Positions 41,055 through 51,195 are shown, numbered from the stretch's first letter. The stretch is DNA of 64,000 bases from Pasteurella sp049670895 (GCF_049670895.1 NZ_CP187170.1), one strand, 5' to 3'. Notes: generated by a model not told the origin, from the sequence alone. Made by a program: numbers and translations.

Positions 41055-44000
41055 GTGTTTAACATTTATTATTCGAACGACCTTGATGTACAAAAAGAGA
41101 TCTTATTAACACTCATGAGCAATCGCTTAGCCGATCCTTTTCAGTCTGAAGTGGTTTTAGTCCAAAGTCCGGGCATGGCACAATGGTTAAAATGGCAGAT
41201 TGCACAGAAAAACGGGGTTGCCAGTAATATTAAATTTCCTATGCCTGCCAGTTTTATTTGGCAGCAATATTTAGATAACCTCCCTGATGTGGATGCACAA
41301 AGTCAGTTTAATAAGACGGCAATGACTTGGCGTTTGATGCGTTTAATTCCAAATTATTTATCTCAACCTGCTTTTCGTGCTTTACGCCATTATTTAAGCC
41401 AATCGGCACAATCGGAGCAGTATAAGTTGTATCAACTTTCCCATAAAATCGCCGATTTATTCGACCAATATTTAGTTTACCGTCCAGAGTGGATTCAAGC
41501 ATGGGAAGCTGGCGAAGATGAAAAAGTGGCTCAGCAGGTGATGCGTCGTATAAATAAACATAATGATCTGCTTTTTCAACAGTTACAGCAAGATATGGCA
41601 TGGCAAGCGATCTTATGGCGTGCATTAGTGGCTGAAATTACACAAGAAACACAACAGCCTCATGCTATTCACCGTGCTTCTCTTCATCATCAATTTTTAA
41701 CATTTTTACAAGACAATCAACCTAAAAAGTTACCCGAACGCCTGTTTATTTTTGGTATTTCTGCTTTACCGACAAGCTATTTAGAAACCTTTACCGCCTT
41801 GGCAAAACATTGTGATGTGCATTTGTTTTTTACTAATGGCTGTCGAGAATATTGGGGCGATGTGGTGGATCTGCGTTTTCATCAGCGTTTGGCTCAGATT
41901 CAACGTGTTTCTTATCACCATCCTGAAAAAACCTTGGGTTATACGCCTCAAACGGATACGAATTTGGCATTCACCGCAACAGAAGAAACCTTATTTGAAG
42001 GGCATTCCTTATTGTCGAGCTGGGGGAAATTGGGGCGTGATTTTTTATATCTGCTGACCGAGTTAGAGCAACAAGAGAATGTACGCAGCATTGATGCCTA
42101 TACGGATCTTGAAGAACGTCATTTACTTTCGCAAGTGCAGGCACGCATTTTAAATTTGGACGGCAAAACGGGTCTCAAAATGGCTAAAAATGACCGCACA
42201 CTCACTTTCCATTCTTGCCACAGCCCAATGCGAGAGGTGGAGGTGTTGCATGATTATTTATTACATTTATTTCAAGCCGAACCTGACTTGACACCAAAAG
42301 AGATTGTGGTCATGGTGGCGGATATCGATCGCTACACCCCTTATATTCAAGCGGTATTTGGGCAAAAAAATACATCAAACCAAGCACTGATTCCCTTTTC
42401 CATTTCCGATAACAAATTATCAGAAAGTGATGTGCTGATTGCCAGTTTTCTTCGTTTATTGCATTTACACAAACTTCAGTTTAGTGCAGAAGAGGTGTTG
42501 GCGTTATTGGATATTCCTGCCATTCGTCATCAATTTCAGATTGAATTAGCGGATTTAGAGCAGATTCATTATTGGGTGTCGCAATCAGGGATTCGTTTTG
42601 GTTTGGCAAAACAGGATGAAAGCCAACAAACGAACTACAACGCATGGCAGGCGGGATTAGAACGGATGTTGCTAGGCTATGCGATGCGAGAAGAAAATGG
42701 CATTTGGCAAGACAGCCTTGGCTTTGATAATAGTTATGGGCTAGGTGGGCAGTTGGCTGGCAAACTGGCGGCATTTATTGCCTGTTTATTTGATTGGCAG
42801 AAGCAAACAGAAACCCCTCACCAAGTTGAAGATTGGCAACATTTGCTGAAAAATCTCTTAACGAATTTCTTTGCTGTGGAGGAAAATAACCGTGCCACAT
42901 TGCTTTATATGCAAGAAGTGATCGAGCAATGTCTGGCAGAGATTCAGCAAACTCACTTTGAACAACCGATTCAAATTGATGTCATTGCCGAAGTGTTAGG
43001 AAGTGTTTTAGAAGATGACCCCAACACCATGAAGTTTTTGGCGGGCAAAGTGAATTTCTGCACCCTGTTACCTATGCGTTCCATTCCCTTTAAAGTGGTG
43101 TGTTTATTAGGCATGAATGATGCGGATTATCCTCGCCAACAAACCCCAAACAGTTTTGATTTGATGCAGTATGATCGTCGCAAAGGGGATCGTTTCCGTC
43201 GTGATGATGATTGTTATTTATTTTTAGAAGCTTTATTGTCAGCACAAGACTATTTTTATGTGAGTTTTGTTGGGCGTTCGATCATTGATAATCAAGCCAA
43301 AGAGCCTTCTGTTTTAGTCAGTCAGTTATTGGATTATTTGGTGGACAAACTGCCAGAAGATGCAGGAAAAGATTGGCGAAATGAACTGGTTGAACAGCAC
43401 CCGATGACGGCATTTAGCCCTGAAAACTTTTCGAAAACCTATCGCACTTTTGCCAACCAATGGTTGCCTTTAGCATGCCAAGAAAAAGCGGATCACTATG
43501 AAAATTTTATTCAGCCCATTGAACAAGCGATTTTGCCCGATGATCGTGAAATTACCTTATCTGAATTGATCAGTTTTGTGCAAAATCCTGTGGCGTTTTT
43601 CTTTCGACGTCGTTTAGGTGTGTATTTCAGTGCATGGCAAGAAAGCATTCCTGATACGGAAAATTTTACTTTAGATGCCTTAACACAATATGCCATTAAT
43701 GATGCCTTATTGTATTGTGATGAGCAGGCGAGTCAGCAGTTATTTGAGCAATTAAAAATTAAAGGGATTTTGCCACGCGGTGAATTTGGCAAGATTTATG
43801 CCGAAAAGCAACAGCAAGCCATTGAAACATTAAAGCAAAACATTGCCCCTTATTTGCAACAAGATTACAGCATGCAATCCGTGGATTTGCTGATTCAGAC
43901 CCGTTTAGGTGAGGTGCGTTTAGTGGGCAATATTGATCGGTTATACCAAGGTCGCCGTATTAGTTGGCGAGTGGGAACGGTGCGAGATGTTCATTTAATT

Positions 44001-44435
44001 GAGGTGTGGATGGATTATTTAGCCCAATGTGCAAGCTGTCCTGAAGGGAATGTGGAAGCACCGATTTATTATGATAAAGAAAAAGTCTATCGTTTCACGC
44101 CACTTGAAGCAAACGACAATGGCACTGTACAAGCACAAGCATTGGCACAACTAACCGTTTATCTAGAAAGCTATTTGCAAGGCTATCAACAGATACAATT
44201 AGTGCCGACAACAGGGATTAAAGCCTATTTGAATGCCATTGAAGATCAAAGTGCGGTGGATTTTGAAAAAGTTTTGCAAAAATTACAGCACATTGCAGAG
44301 GGGGATTTCATGCGAGCAGGCGATATTTATTGGCAACGAATTTTTGCTCAACAACGGTTTGATCAAACCATGATCGAGCAAATTAATCAGCGTACTCAAG
44401 AGTGGTTTGCGTTGATGTTTGCCCACCTTGAATAA
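41055..44435 (+). CDS. recC: Exodeoxyribonuclease V gamma subunit RecC
   Basis: A 1,126-residue RecC protein, the Chi-recognising, inactive-helicase subunit of RecBCD. The N terminus FNIYYSNDLDV aligns with E. coli LRVYHSNRLDV, so I take the GTG at 41055 (with GGGG 6 bases upstream) rather than the ATG at 41043. Typical stretches are QSPGMAQWLKWQIA and SIPFKVVCLLGMNDADYPRQ. The C-terminal inactive nuclease-like domain is in ITLSELISFVQNPVAFFFRRRLGV. It stands behind comNOPQ as in Haemophilus; in-frame uptake signal at 44249. Confidence 0.97.
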   Translation: MFNIYYSNDLDVQKEILLTLMSNRLADPFQSEVVLVQSPGMAQWLKWQIAQKNGVASNIKFPMPASFIWQQYLDNLPDVDAQSQFNKTAMTWRLMRLIPNYLSQPAFRALRHYLSQSAQSEQYKLYQLSHKIADLFDQYLVYRPEWIQAWEAGEDEKVAQQVMRRINKHNDLLFQQLQQDMAWQAILWRALVAEITQETQQPHAIHRASLHHQFLTFLQDNQPKKLPERLFIFGISALPTSYLETFTALAKHCDVHLFFTNGCREYWGDVVDLRFHQRLAQIQRVSYHHPEKTLGYTPQTDTNLAFTATEETLFEGHSLLSSWGKLGRDFLYLLTELEQQENVRSIDAYTDLEERHLLSQVQARILNLDGKTGLKMAKNDRTLTFHSCHSPMREVEVLHDYLLHLFQAEPDLTPKEIVVMVADIDRYTPYIQAVFGQKNTSNQALIPFSISDNKLSESDVLIASFLRLLHLHKLQFSAEEVLALLDIPAIRHQFQIELADLEQIHYWVSQSGIRFGLAKQDESQQTNYNAWQAGLERMLLGYAMREENGIWQDSLGFDNSYGLGGQLAGKLAAFIACLFDWQKQTETPHQVEDWQHLLKNLLTNFFAVEENNRATLLYMQEVIEQCLAEIQQTHFEQPIQIDVIAEVLGSVLEDDPNTMKFLAGKVNFCTLLPMRSIPFKVVCLLGMNDADYPRQQTPNSFDLMQYDRRKGDRFRRDDDCYLFLEALLSAQDYFYVSFVGRSIIDNQAKEPSVLVSQLLDYLVDKLPEDAGKDWRNELVEQHPMTAFSPENFSKTYRTFANQWLPLACQEKADHYENFIQPIEQAILPDDREITLSELISFVQNPVAFFFRRRLGVYFSAWQESIPDTENFTLDALTQYAINDALLYCDEQASQQLFEQLKIKGILPRGEFGKIYAEKQQQAIETLKQNIAPYLQQDYSMQSVDLLIQTRLGEVRLVGNIDRLYQGRRISWRVGTVRDVHLIEVWMDYLAQCASCPEGNVEAPIYYDKEKVYRFTPLEANDNGTVQAQALAQLTVYLESYLQGYQQIQLVPTTGIKAYLNAIEDQSAVDFEKVLQKLQHIAEGDFMRAGDIYWQRIFAQQRFDQTMIEQINQRTQEWFALMFAHLE

Positions 44436-44447
44436 CGCAAAAACAAG

Positions 44448-44486
44448 AAAAATCCGCCTTAATTTTCACCTTGAGGCGGATTTTTT
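44448..44486. terminator. Bidirectional terminator between recC and rimI
   Basis: AAAAATCCGCCT and AGGCGGATTTTT flank a 14-base loop between the convergent genes; A and T runs on both sides. Confidence 0.93.
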
Positions 44487-44489
44487 ATG

Positions 44490-44933
44490 CTACAAATACA
44501 ACGCCATCACAATGGCATTTTCTCGTTTGCCATCTGGCGTAGGATAGTAATTTTTACGGATATCAACCTCATTAAACCCGACTTGTTCATATAAGGTTTT
44601 GGCAACGAGATTGGATTCTCTCACTTCCAACCATAAGGTTAAAATGCCTTTTTCTTTCAATGTTTCCACTACATGCACTAACAGCGTTTTGCCTATCCCT
44701 TTCCCTTGATAGGCAGGATCAACGGCAAGATTAAATAAGGTGGCTTCGTCTAAAACAGTTTGACAAATGGCGAAGGCAACAAGCTGTTCCTCTTGCATGA
44801 CTTTGAGATTGACATAGCGATCGCCATGAGTGTTTTTCAGCGTGCCCATTGTCCATGGGGTAATGTGGGCGGCTTGTTCGATCTCAAATAGTCGATCAAA
44901 ATCCACCTCTTTAATCGGTAAAATGCTTAACAT
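44490..44933 (-). CDS. rimI: Ribosomal protein S18-alanine N-acetyltransferase RimI
   Basis: A 147-residue GNAT enzyme that acetylates the N-terminal Ala of ribosomal protein S18. The acetyl-CoA loop is LAVDPAYQGKGIGKTLL, and NLVAKTLYEQVGFNEVDIRKNYY follows as in RimI. I start at the ATG at 44933, overlapping the last codons of holD (stop at 44927), which implies coupled translation; the longer frame to 44960 lies within holD. Confidence 0.95.
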   Translation of the reverse strand: MLSILPIKEVDFDRLFEIEQAAHITPWTMGTLKNTHGDRYVNLKVMQEEQLVAFAICQTVLDEATLFNLAVDPAYQGKGIGKTLLVHVVETLKEKGILTLWLEVRESNLVAKTLYEQVGFNEVDIRKNYYPTPDGKRENAIVMALYL

Positions 44934-45343
44934 GCGGGACTCGCTTGAATTTGTTGCCATAATTGACGTTTAGCTTGGTGACTTTGTTGAAATGCGGTCC
45001 ACTCGGGAGATTGCCAAATGGCATTAGCCTGTTGACAAAGGGCTAAAGTGCGGTCAATTTTTTCCGTATTTTGACTTAATAGCCAATAGTTGAGTGGGTG
45101 GCTGAGTTTTAAGTATTGTGCTTGCTGAAAAGAAACATGGAGATATTGTGTGAGAGTAAGCTGCAAACTGCATAAAATATCTTTCAACAACGGGGCGTGA
45201 GCTTGAATAGGATCATCGCTGATGATGATTAAACGAATCTCAGGATCCACAGCAATATTCACCATGCCTTTTAATCGTTCAGGGTGTTTGAGCTGCCATT
45301 GGGTAATGCCCATTTTTTGGAGGAGAAGATCTCGTCTATTCAT
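44927..45343 (-). CDS. holD: DNA polymerase III psi subunit HolD
   Basis: A 138-residue psi subunit, which links the clamp loader to chi and single-strand binding protein. The N terminus MNRRDLLLQKMGITQWQLKHP is typical; the rest is fast-evolving. It precedes and overlaps rimI on the minus strand, the common holD-rimI pair. An in-frame uptake signal lies at 45046. It is divergent from rsmC with about 75 bases between. Confidence 0.92.
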   Translation of the reverse strand: MNRRDLLLQKMGITQWQLKHPERLKGMVNIAVDPEIRLIIISDDPIQAHAPLLKDILCSLQLTLTQYLHVSFQQAQYLKLSHPLNYWLLSQNTEKIDRTLALCQQANAIWQSPEWTAFQQSHQAKRQLWQQIQASPAC

Positions 45344-45418
45344 TCTATTTCTTCATTGCGGGAGGGTTTTCTTTTATAATGCCGCTAATTTTAACCAATA
45401 ACCTATAGGATTAACAGC

Positions 45419-46405
45419 GTGATTTCTCTTGAAAGCCAAGTCTTGCAACGCCATCCCCATTTCTTTCAACATAAATCCCTTCTTTTTGCAGGGGGCATTC
45501 ATGATGATTTCCCTAAACAAATCGGCTCTCAGCAAGTGAAAGTGTGGAGTGGGTATTTTGATTATGCACGGCAGCACGCAGAGGTGGATTTTTCTGCCAC
45601 CTGTTCAGAACAGGCGGATTTATTGGTTTTTTACTGGACGAAAAACAAACAAGAAGTGCAATTTCAATTGATGCAATTACTGGCTCAAGCAAACGCAGGG
45701 CAAGAAATGTTGATTATTGGGGAAAATCGCTGTGGTGTGCGTTCAGTCGAAAAAATGTTATCCCCTTATGGCGAGATTGCCAAAATAGATTCTGCACGCC
45801 GTTGTGGGTTATATCATTTTTGTTTAAAAAATCCACCGCACTTTGCGTTAGAAGACTATTGGAAAACCTATCAGCATCCGAAATTGAAGGGATTGACGGT
45901 ATATAGTTTGCCTGGTGTATTTAGTGCGAATGAATTAGATGTGGGCACAGATTTATTGCTTTCAACCCTCAATCAACCTCTACGGGGTAAGGTGTTGGAT
46001 CTCGGTTGTGGGGCTGGGGTGATTGGCAGCTACATTAAGCAACAATATCCGAAAGCCGATGTGTTAATGAGCGATATTCATGCCATGGCGATAGCTTCAG
46101 CAACTCGCACTTTAGCGGAAAATCAATTGGAAGCAAGAGTGGTGGCAAGCGATGTGTTTTCACACATTGAGGGAAAATTTGATTTGATTATTTCTAATCC
46201 GCCTTTCCATGATGGCATTGACACCGCCTATCGTGCGGTGAGCGAATTGATCTGTCAAGCAAAATGGCATTTAGCACAAGGTGGTGAATTGCGAATTGTG
46301 GCGAATGCCTTTTTACCTTATCCCGATTTACTGGATAAGCATTTTGGACATCATCAAGTACTGGCTAAGAGCAATAAATTTAAAGTGTATTCTGTTGTAG
46401 GCTAA
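45419..46405 (+). CDS. rsmC: 16S rRNA m2G1207 methyltransferase RsmC
   Basis: A 328-residue protein with two Rossmann-like halves. The active C-terminal half has the SAM loop VLDLGCGAGVIGSY and the catalytic motif LIISNPPFHDG. It modifies G1207 of 16S rRNA in the small subunit. The start is the GTG at 45419 (MISLESQVLQRHP), matching Haemophilus. In-frame uptake signal at 45835 in the inter-domain part. Confidence 0.96.
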   Translation: MISLESQVLQRHPHFFQHKSLLFAGGIHDDFPKQIGSQQVKVWSGYFDYARQHAEVDFSATCSEQADLLVFYWTKNKQEVQFQLMQLLAQANAGQEMLIIGENRCGVRSVEKMLSPYGEIAKIDSARRCGLYHFCLKNPPHFALEDYWKTYQHPKLKGLTVYSLPGVFSANELDVGTDLLLSTLNQPLRGKVLDLGCGAGVIGSYIKQQYPKADVLMSDIHAMAIASATRTLAENQLEARVVASDVFSHIEGKFDLIISNPPFHDGIDTAYRAVSELICQAKWHLAQGGELRIVANAFLPYPDLLDKHFGHHQVLAKSNKFKVYSVVG

Positions 46406-46435
46406 GTGCAAATGCAGGCTAAATGCAAAAGAGGA

Positions 46436-46466
46436 AAACGGGGGAAATAATGGACCACCCCCGTTT
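46436..46466. terminator. Bidirectional terminator between rsmC and bcp
   Basis: AAACGGGGG and CCCCCGTTT arms around a 13-base loop between convergent genes. Confidence 0.8.
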
Positions 46467-46469
46467 AGA

Positions 46470-46952
46470 TTATTTGCTATGACTTGATTGCTCCGTCAAA
46501 TAATCTAGCACTACTTGATGATGATTGGCTGTTTTAAATTGCTTAAACACCTGTTCAATGTTGCCTTGTTCATTAATTAAAAAACTGATGCGATGAATCC
46601 CCTCGTAGGTTTTACCTAAAAATTTCTTTTCCCCCCACACGCCAAATTGATCCGCCACTTGATGATCTTCATCGGCAAGCAAATGAAAATTCAGTGCTTT
46701 TTTTTCAGTAAATTTAGCCAATTTTTCGGGGCTATCTGGGCTAATGCCTAAAATGACGACACCCAGTTTTTCTAACTCGGCTTTGCTATCACGCAATCCA
46801 CAGGCTTGTGTATTACAGCCTGGTGTGAGGGCTTTCGGGTAAAAATAAACAAGAACTTTTTGCCCTGCAAATTGACTTAAAGAAATGGATTCTCTTGCTT
46901 GATTAAATAGGGTAAATTGTGGGGCAGGATCGCCGATTTGTAAGATTTTCAT
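46470..46952 (-). CDS. bcp: Thiol peroxidase Bcp (peroxiredoxin)
   Basis: A 160-residue atypical two-Cys peroxiredoxin that reduces hydroperoxides with thioredoxin. The catalytic Cys46 and the likely resolving Cys51 are in LTPGCNTQACGLRD. I start at the ATG at 46952 after AAGGTG; the frame opens further to 46985, without support. It is divergent from dapA, as in Haemophilus. Confidence 0.96.
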   Translation of the reverse strand: MKILQIGDPAPQFTLFNQARESISLSQFAGQKVLVYFYPKALTPGCNTQACGLRDSKAELEKLGVVILGISPDSPEKLAKFTEKKALNFHLLADEDHQVADQFGVWGEKKFLGKTYEGIHRISFLINEQGNIEQVFKQFKTANHHQVVLDYLTEQSSHSK

Positions 46953-47127
46953 AAAAATCACCTTGCTCGAAATTACTTTATACAAAAAATTTAAAAAATT
47001 ACTTGCAAATTCAAATCATTTTAGCGATCTTAAATCGAAATTTACAAGCAAACTCAACAATCAATATAGTGGATTCATTATAAAAATGACAGCTATTTAA
47101 AAACTATAAGTATCCTCAGGAGGATTT

Positions 47128-48024
47128 ATGTCATCGCATAATTATTTATTCTCAGGCAGTATCGTTGCTCTTGTTACCCCAATGGACGAATCAGGCGAAA
47201 TCGATTTTGTCACATTGAAAAAGTTGGTGGAATATCACATTGCAGCAGGCACAGATGCCATTGTTTCGGTTGGCACAACAGGCGAGTCTGCCACCTTAAG
47301 TATCGATGAAAATGTTAAAACTATCCTGAAGACCTTGGAATTTGCAGATGGGCGTATTCCTGTGATTGCAGGCACGGGTGCGAATGCGACCAGTGAAGCC
47401 ATCGTTATGACAAAATTATTAAATGACAGTGGCGTATCGGGTTGCCTGTCTGTGGTGCCTTACTACAATAAACCGACCCAAGAAGGAATGTATCAGCATT
47501 TTAAAGCCATTGCAGAATGCACGGATTTACCACAGCTTTTATATAATGTGCCAAGCCGAACAGGCAGTGATTTATTACCTGAAACCGTGGGGCGTTTAGC
47601 ACAAATTAAAAATATTGTGGGTATTAAAGAAGCCACAGGGGATGTGAGCCGAGTGACCCGAATTAAGCAATTAGCGGGAGATGGATTTATTTTCTTAAGT
47701 GGTGATGATGCGACAGGGTTAGAATCCATGAAACTGGGTGGACAAGGTGTCATTTCTGTTACCAATAATGTGGCAGCAGCCGATATGGCAAAAATGTGTC
47801 AATTGGCGTTAGCTGGGCAATTTGATGAAGCCGAAAAAATTAATGCACGTTTAATGGCATTACATCAAAATCTGTTTGTGGAATCGAATCCGATTCCCGT
47901 GAAATGGGCAGCTTACCGTTTAGGTTTAATTGAAGCACCAACCTTACGTTTACCACTCACCATATTAAGTGAAGGTGCACAGTCCAAAGTGGAGGATGCA
48001 CTAAAATCTGTCGGCTTGCTATAA
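47128..48024 (+). CDS. dapA: 4-hydroxy-tetrahydrodipicolinate synthase
   Basis: A 298-residue TIM-barrel aldolase that condenses pyruvate and aspartate semialdehyde on the lysine/meso-diaminopimelate path. The Schiff-base lysine is K167 in VGIKEATGD, and SVGTTGESATL and YYNKPTQEGMYQHF are intact. A strong AGGAGG precedes the ATG; it lies in a small ATCCT/AGGAT palindrome (47113-47126). No lysine riboswitch is seen in the 175 bases upstream. Confidence 0.98.
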   Translation: MSSHNYLFSGSIVALVTPMDESGEIDFVTLKKLVEYHIAAGTDAIVSVGTTGESATLSIDENVKTILKTLEFADGRIPVIAGTGANATSEAIVMTKLLNDSGVSGCLSVVPYYNKPTQEGMYQHFKAIAECTDLPQLLYNVPSRTGSDLLPETVGRLAQIKNIVGIKEATGDVSRVTRIKQLAGDGFIFLSGDDATGLESMKLGGQGVISVTNNVAAADMAKMCQLALAGQFDEAEKINARLMALHQNLFVESNPIPVKWAAYRLGLIEAPTLRLPLTILSEGAQSKVEDALKSVGLL

Positions 48025-48042
48025 GATGAATAAAAAAGAAGA

Positions 48043-48074
48043 TTAGGGTCTGTGTTGACAGACCCTAAACTTTT
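48043..48074 (+). terminator. Terminator between dapA and bamC
   Basis: TTAGGGTCTGT and ACAGACCCTAA around a 4-base loop, followed by ACTTTTATT. bamC can thus have its own promoter. Confidence 0.85.
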
Positions 48075-48091
48075 ATTCCATGTTGCTGTCA

Positions 48092-48100
48092 AAGTGCGGT
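48092..48100 (+). repeat. DNA uptake signal sequence between dapA and bamC
   Basis: Exact AAGTGCGGT, 35 bases before the bamC start. Confidence 0.9.
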
Positions 48101-48134
48101 AACGTTTAACACAGAATAATTTGAGGAAAAATGT

Positions 48135-49148
48135 ATGAAAAACTGGCTATTACCTTTTGCGTTGTTAGGTACACTTGCGGCATGTTCTACCAGTAATGAA
48201 AGTAAGCAGCGTGCAAACGATACTTATCAAAAATCTGATGAGGCATTACCAGCGTTTTCACCACTGGCAAGCGGTGGCGTTAATTTACCGAAAGTCGACA
48301 GCACTTATCAGCTTCCTCAAGTGAAAGTGCAAAAAGCAGAAAATGTTGATATTCGTCCCCCTGAAATACCAAGGGCGATTATTCATAATTCTGTTGCCCA
48401 ATTTGATGGGGAGCGTGCAGTTATTGCTTATCCTGCAGAAAAACAAGCGATTTACAGCCTTGAGCAAGTGGCACGCTTATTTAATGAGCAAGGCATCAAA
48501 ACGCAATTAGCAGGCAATAAACTTACAACAGATTGGAGTCCATCAGGGCGAACAGATGAAATTGGCGATGTACAATTACGTTATGAGATAGAACAAGTCG
48601 GTGCGAAAGGGTACAGTGCGTTATTTGTGTCTGTCTTACAAGCCAAACGAGATAATGTCATTTTTACCCCCGTTCAGAAAGATAAACAGCGTTACACTTC
48701 TGATCGTTTGAATCAATTAGTTGGCGAGTTAAATCGTGTCTATCATAAACAAATGCAAGATTTGAACAATGCGGGTTTTAACCCAATTCAATCCGCATTA
48801 AGTAAAGATATTAATGGCAGAGAGGCATTGGCATTAAATGCGACCTTTAATCATGCATGGACAAAATTGGGTCAAGTGTTACCCCGTTTAGATTTTGAGA
48901 TTAAAGATGAAATGATTGGACGAGGCACGCGAAAATTAGCCTACCGTCCATCAGGTAGCTCAATGTGGTGGCCATTTGGTGGCGGAGATAATTCCGATAA
49001 CTTGTTGGAAAAAGGCACGTATTTTATGCAGTTAAGTGCGTTAGGTCAGCAAAGTGCGGTGGTTTTTACCGATGAAGAAGGCAGACAGCTCCCTACAGCC
49101 AAAGCACAGCGACTCTACCAAGCATTGCAAAACCTATTGGCAAAATAA
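48135..49148 (+). CDS. bamC: Outer membrane assembly lipoprotein BamC
   Basis: A 337-residue lipoprotein: lipobox LAAC with Cys17. The unstructured N-terminal stretch follows (residues 20-90), then two helix-grip domains; the second includes DFEIKDEMIGRGTRKLAYRP. BamC is an accessory subunit of the beta-barrel assembly machine and is encoded after dapA in many gammaproteobacteria. AGGAAAAATGT precedes the ATG. In-frame uptake signal at 49052. Confidence 0.94.
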   Translation: MKNWLLPFALLGTLAACSTSNESKQRANDTYQKSDEALPAFSPLASGGVNLPKVDSTYQLPQVKVQKAENVDIRPPEIPRAIIHNSVAQFDGERAVIAYPAEKQAIYSLEQVARLFNEQGIKTQLAGNKLTTDWSPSGRTDEIGDVQLRYEIEQVGAKGYSALFVSVLQAKRDNVIFTPVQKDKQRYTSDRLNQLVGELNRVYHKQMQDLNNAGFNPIQSALSKDINGREALALNATFNHAWTKLGQVLPRLDFEIKDEMIGRGTRKLAYRPSGSSMWWPFGGGDNSDNLLEKGTYFMQLSALGQQSAVVFTDEEGRQLPTAKAQRLYQALQNLLAK

Positions 49149-49224
49149 GTTAAGGAAAACGACACAAAAACGGGTTATTTTGAACAACCTGATCTTTGCT
49201 AGTGCGAAGTGGGCGAGTTTCTAT

Positions 49225-49230
49225 TATAAT
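49225..49230 (+). promoter_or_regulatory. Candidate -10 box for ppiD
   Basis: TATAAT, 45 bases before the ppiD ATG. No convincing -35 hexamer 17 bases upstream. Confidence 0.45.
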
Positions 49231-49274
49231 CGTGAGCATTTTGTGTCAACGAAAATATTTATAGGATAACAAGA

Positions 49275-51149
49275 ATGTTAATTGAAAAACTTCACGGCAT
49301 AACAAATAGTTGGATTTCAAAACTGGTGTTCGGTTTAATTGCTGTGGCTTTCGTGTTAAGTGGGGTTACGGGCTATGTCTTTACTAGCATTGATAATTCT
49401 GTGGCGAAAGTGAATGGCGAAGAGATCTCACAACGCACCTTTCATCAACGTTATGAGTCTGAATTTGAGCGTTTAAACCAACAATTAGGTGCCCAATTTG
49501 CGGCAGTCGCCAGTTCGGCAGATTTCGTTGCTAACTTAAGACAAAGTGTTCTCACCAGCTTAGTGAATCAAGAATTACTACGTCAATATGTCAATGAACT
49601 CAAACTAGACGTGAGTGATGAGCGTATTAAACAAGAAATTGTAACCAGCCAATTATTCCAAACAGAAGGGAAATTTGATAACAATTTATACCAAAGACGC
49701 TTACAACTGAATGGTATGACAGCGGATATGTATGCGGCTTATGTGCATGAAGCCTTACGTTTAGCACAATTGCAATCTGGTTTGGCTCAAAGTGCGTTTA
49801 GCGTGCCAGCACAGGAAGAACAATTAACAGAGTTATTCTTCCAAACACGTAAATTACGTTTAGCGAAATTTGATTTAGACAAAGAGATTGCAAAACAAAC
49901 GGTAAGTGAAGAAGAAGTGAAGGCTTATTATGATGGAAATAAATCCGCCTTTGCTGTGCCAGAATTAGCCAAAGTACAATTTATTGAATTGACCCGAGCG
50001 GATGTTGAAAAAAATATTCAAGTATCCGATGTGGAAATTGCACAATACTATCAAGACAATAAAGCCTTGTATGTTTCTCAAGCACAACAACGTGTTTCAC
50101 ACATTGAATTAGCCACTGAACAAGAAGCACAAGAGGTGTATGCCGCATTAAAAGATGGGGCAAATTTTGCAGGCTTAGCCAGTGCCCGTTCACTGGATAA
50201 AATTTCAGCCGCCAATGGTGGAGATTTAAGTTGGTTATCTGCTGGTGGATTACCAAAAGCGTTTGAAGATGCCGCAAATGCCTTAGAAGTGGGGCAATTT
50301 AGCCAACCTGTAAAAGTGGATAGCCATTATCACATTATTTTGGTCACGGATCGTAAATCACCCGAAGCGTTACCATTATCCACTGTCAAAACACAAATTG
50401 CTGATCAAATCCGTCAAAATTTAGTGAATAATCAATACTTTTCACTTGAAAAACAAATTGCGGAAAAAGCCTTTGAAAATCCAGAAAGTTTAGAAAAAGC
50501 GGCAGCGGTGGCAGGTCTCACCATTCAAGAAACTGACTTTTTCTCAGCCAATGATATGCCAGCGAGTTTAAATTACCCTAATGTGGTGTCAGCTATTTTC
50601 CATTCTGATATTTCACAAGGTGGCGTAAACTCTGAACCGATGACTGTGGGTGAGCAGCATTCTATCGTGGTGCGTGTCTTAAAAAATACGCCAGCAGGGG
50701 TACGTAGTTTAGAGGAAGCTAAAGCAGATATTGAAAATTATTTGAAACGTCAAAAAGCAGAAAATACAGTGTTAGCCGCCGTTTCTGAAGCGGCAAATAC
50801 CTTAAACCAAGATCCAAATGCGAAAATTAATGGTGTTCAATTTGGTCAAGAAGAAAGTTGGGTGTTTGCTCAGAATAAAGATCCTGTACTTGCGAACAGT
50901 GTTTTTGCGATGCCATTTAAAGCGGGTAAAGCGAGTTATCAAGCAGCGAAAACAGGCAATGGTGAAATTGTATTGATTCAATTAAATCAAGTTGAACAAG
51001 GTTCCTTAACGGAAGAACAGAAAAAAGCATTCAATGCACAAGTGGCACAAACCCGTGAAATTGAATTACAAAATAATTTGATTCAAGCGTTACGAGCCAA
51101 AGCGAAAATTGAAGTGAATGAGAAATTCTTCCAACATGCTGATGAATAA
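49275..51149 (+). CDS. ppiD: Periplasmic folding chaperone PpiD (SurA N-terminal/PPIase domains)
   Basis: A 624-residue protein anchored by one N-terminal span (about 13-34, WISKLVFGLIAVAFVLSGVTG). A SurA-like chaperone domain follows (to about 220), then a parvulin-type domain (about 265-360; QRVSHIELATEQEA ... VDSHYHIILV), and a C-terminal chaperone part. It helps outer-membrane and secreted proteins fold at the Sec translocon exit. Own -10 box upstream and terminator downstream make it a single-gene unit. Confidence 0.96.
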   Translation: MLIEKLHGITNSWISKLVFGLIAVAFVLSGVTGYVFTSIDNSVAKVNGEEISQRTFHQRYESEFERLNQQLGAQFAAVASSADFVANLRQSVLTSLVNQELLRQYVNELKLDVSDERIKQEIVTSQLFQTEGKFDNNLYQRRLQLNGMTADMYAAYVHEALRLAQLQSGLAQSAFSVPAQEEQLTELFFQTRKLRLAKFDLDKEIAKQTVSEEEVKAYYDGNKSAFAVPELAKVQFIELTRADVEKNIQVSDVEIAQYYQDNKALYVSQAQQRVSHIELATEQEAQEVYAALKDGANFAGLASARSLDKISAANGGDLSWLSAGGLPKAFEDAANALEVGQFSQPVKVDSHYHIILVTDRKSPEALPLSTVKTQIADQIRQNLVNNQYFSLEKQIAEKAFENPESLEKAAAVAGLTIQETDFFSANDMPASLNYPNVVSAIFHSDISQGGVNSEPMTVGEQHSIVVRVLKNTPAGVRSLEEAKADIENYLKRQKAENTVLAAVSEAANTLNQDPNAKINGVQFGQEESWVFAQNKDPVLANSVFAMPFKAGKASYQAAKTGNGEIVLIQLNQVEQGSLTEEQKKAFNAQVAQTREIELQNNLIQALRAKAKIEVNEKFFQHADE

Positions 51150-51164
51150 TCATTAACAAGATAC

Positions 51165-51195
51165 AAAGCCTAGTGAATTCACTAGGCTTTTTTTG
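51165..51195. terminator. Bidirectional terminator after ppiD
   Basis: A perfect 26-base palindrome, AAAGCCTAGTGAA and its complement, followed by TTTTTTG. It separates ppiD from the convergent efflux operon. Confidence 0.93.

Noticed and set aside
46986..47127. Lysine riboswitch before dapA
   Set aside because: The region is only about 140 bases, very AT-rich, and lacks the long multi-helix L-box pattern. Only a small stem over the ribosome site is seen.
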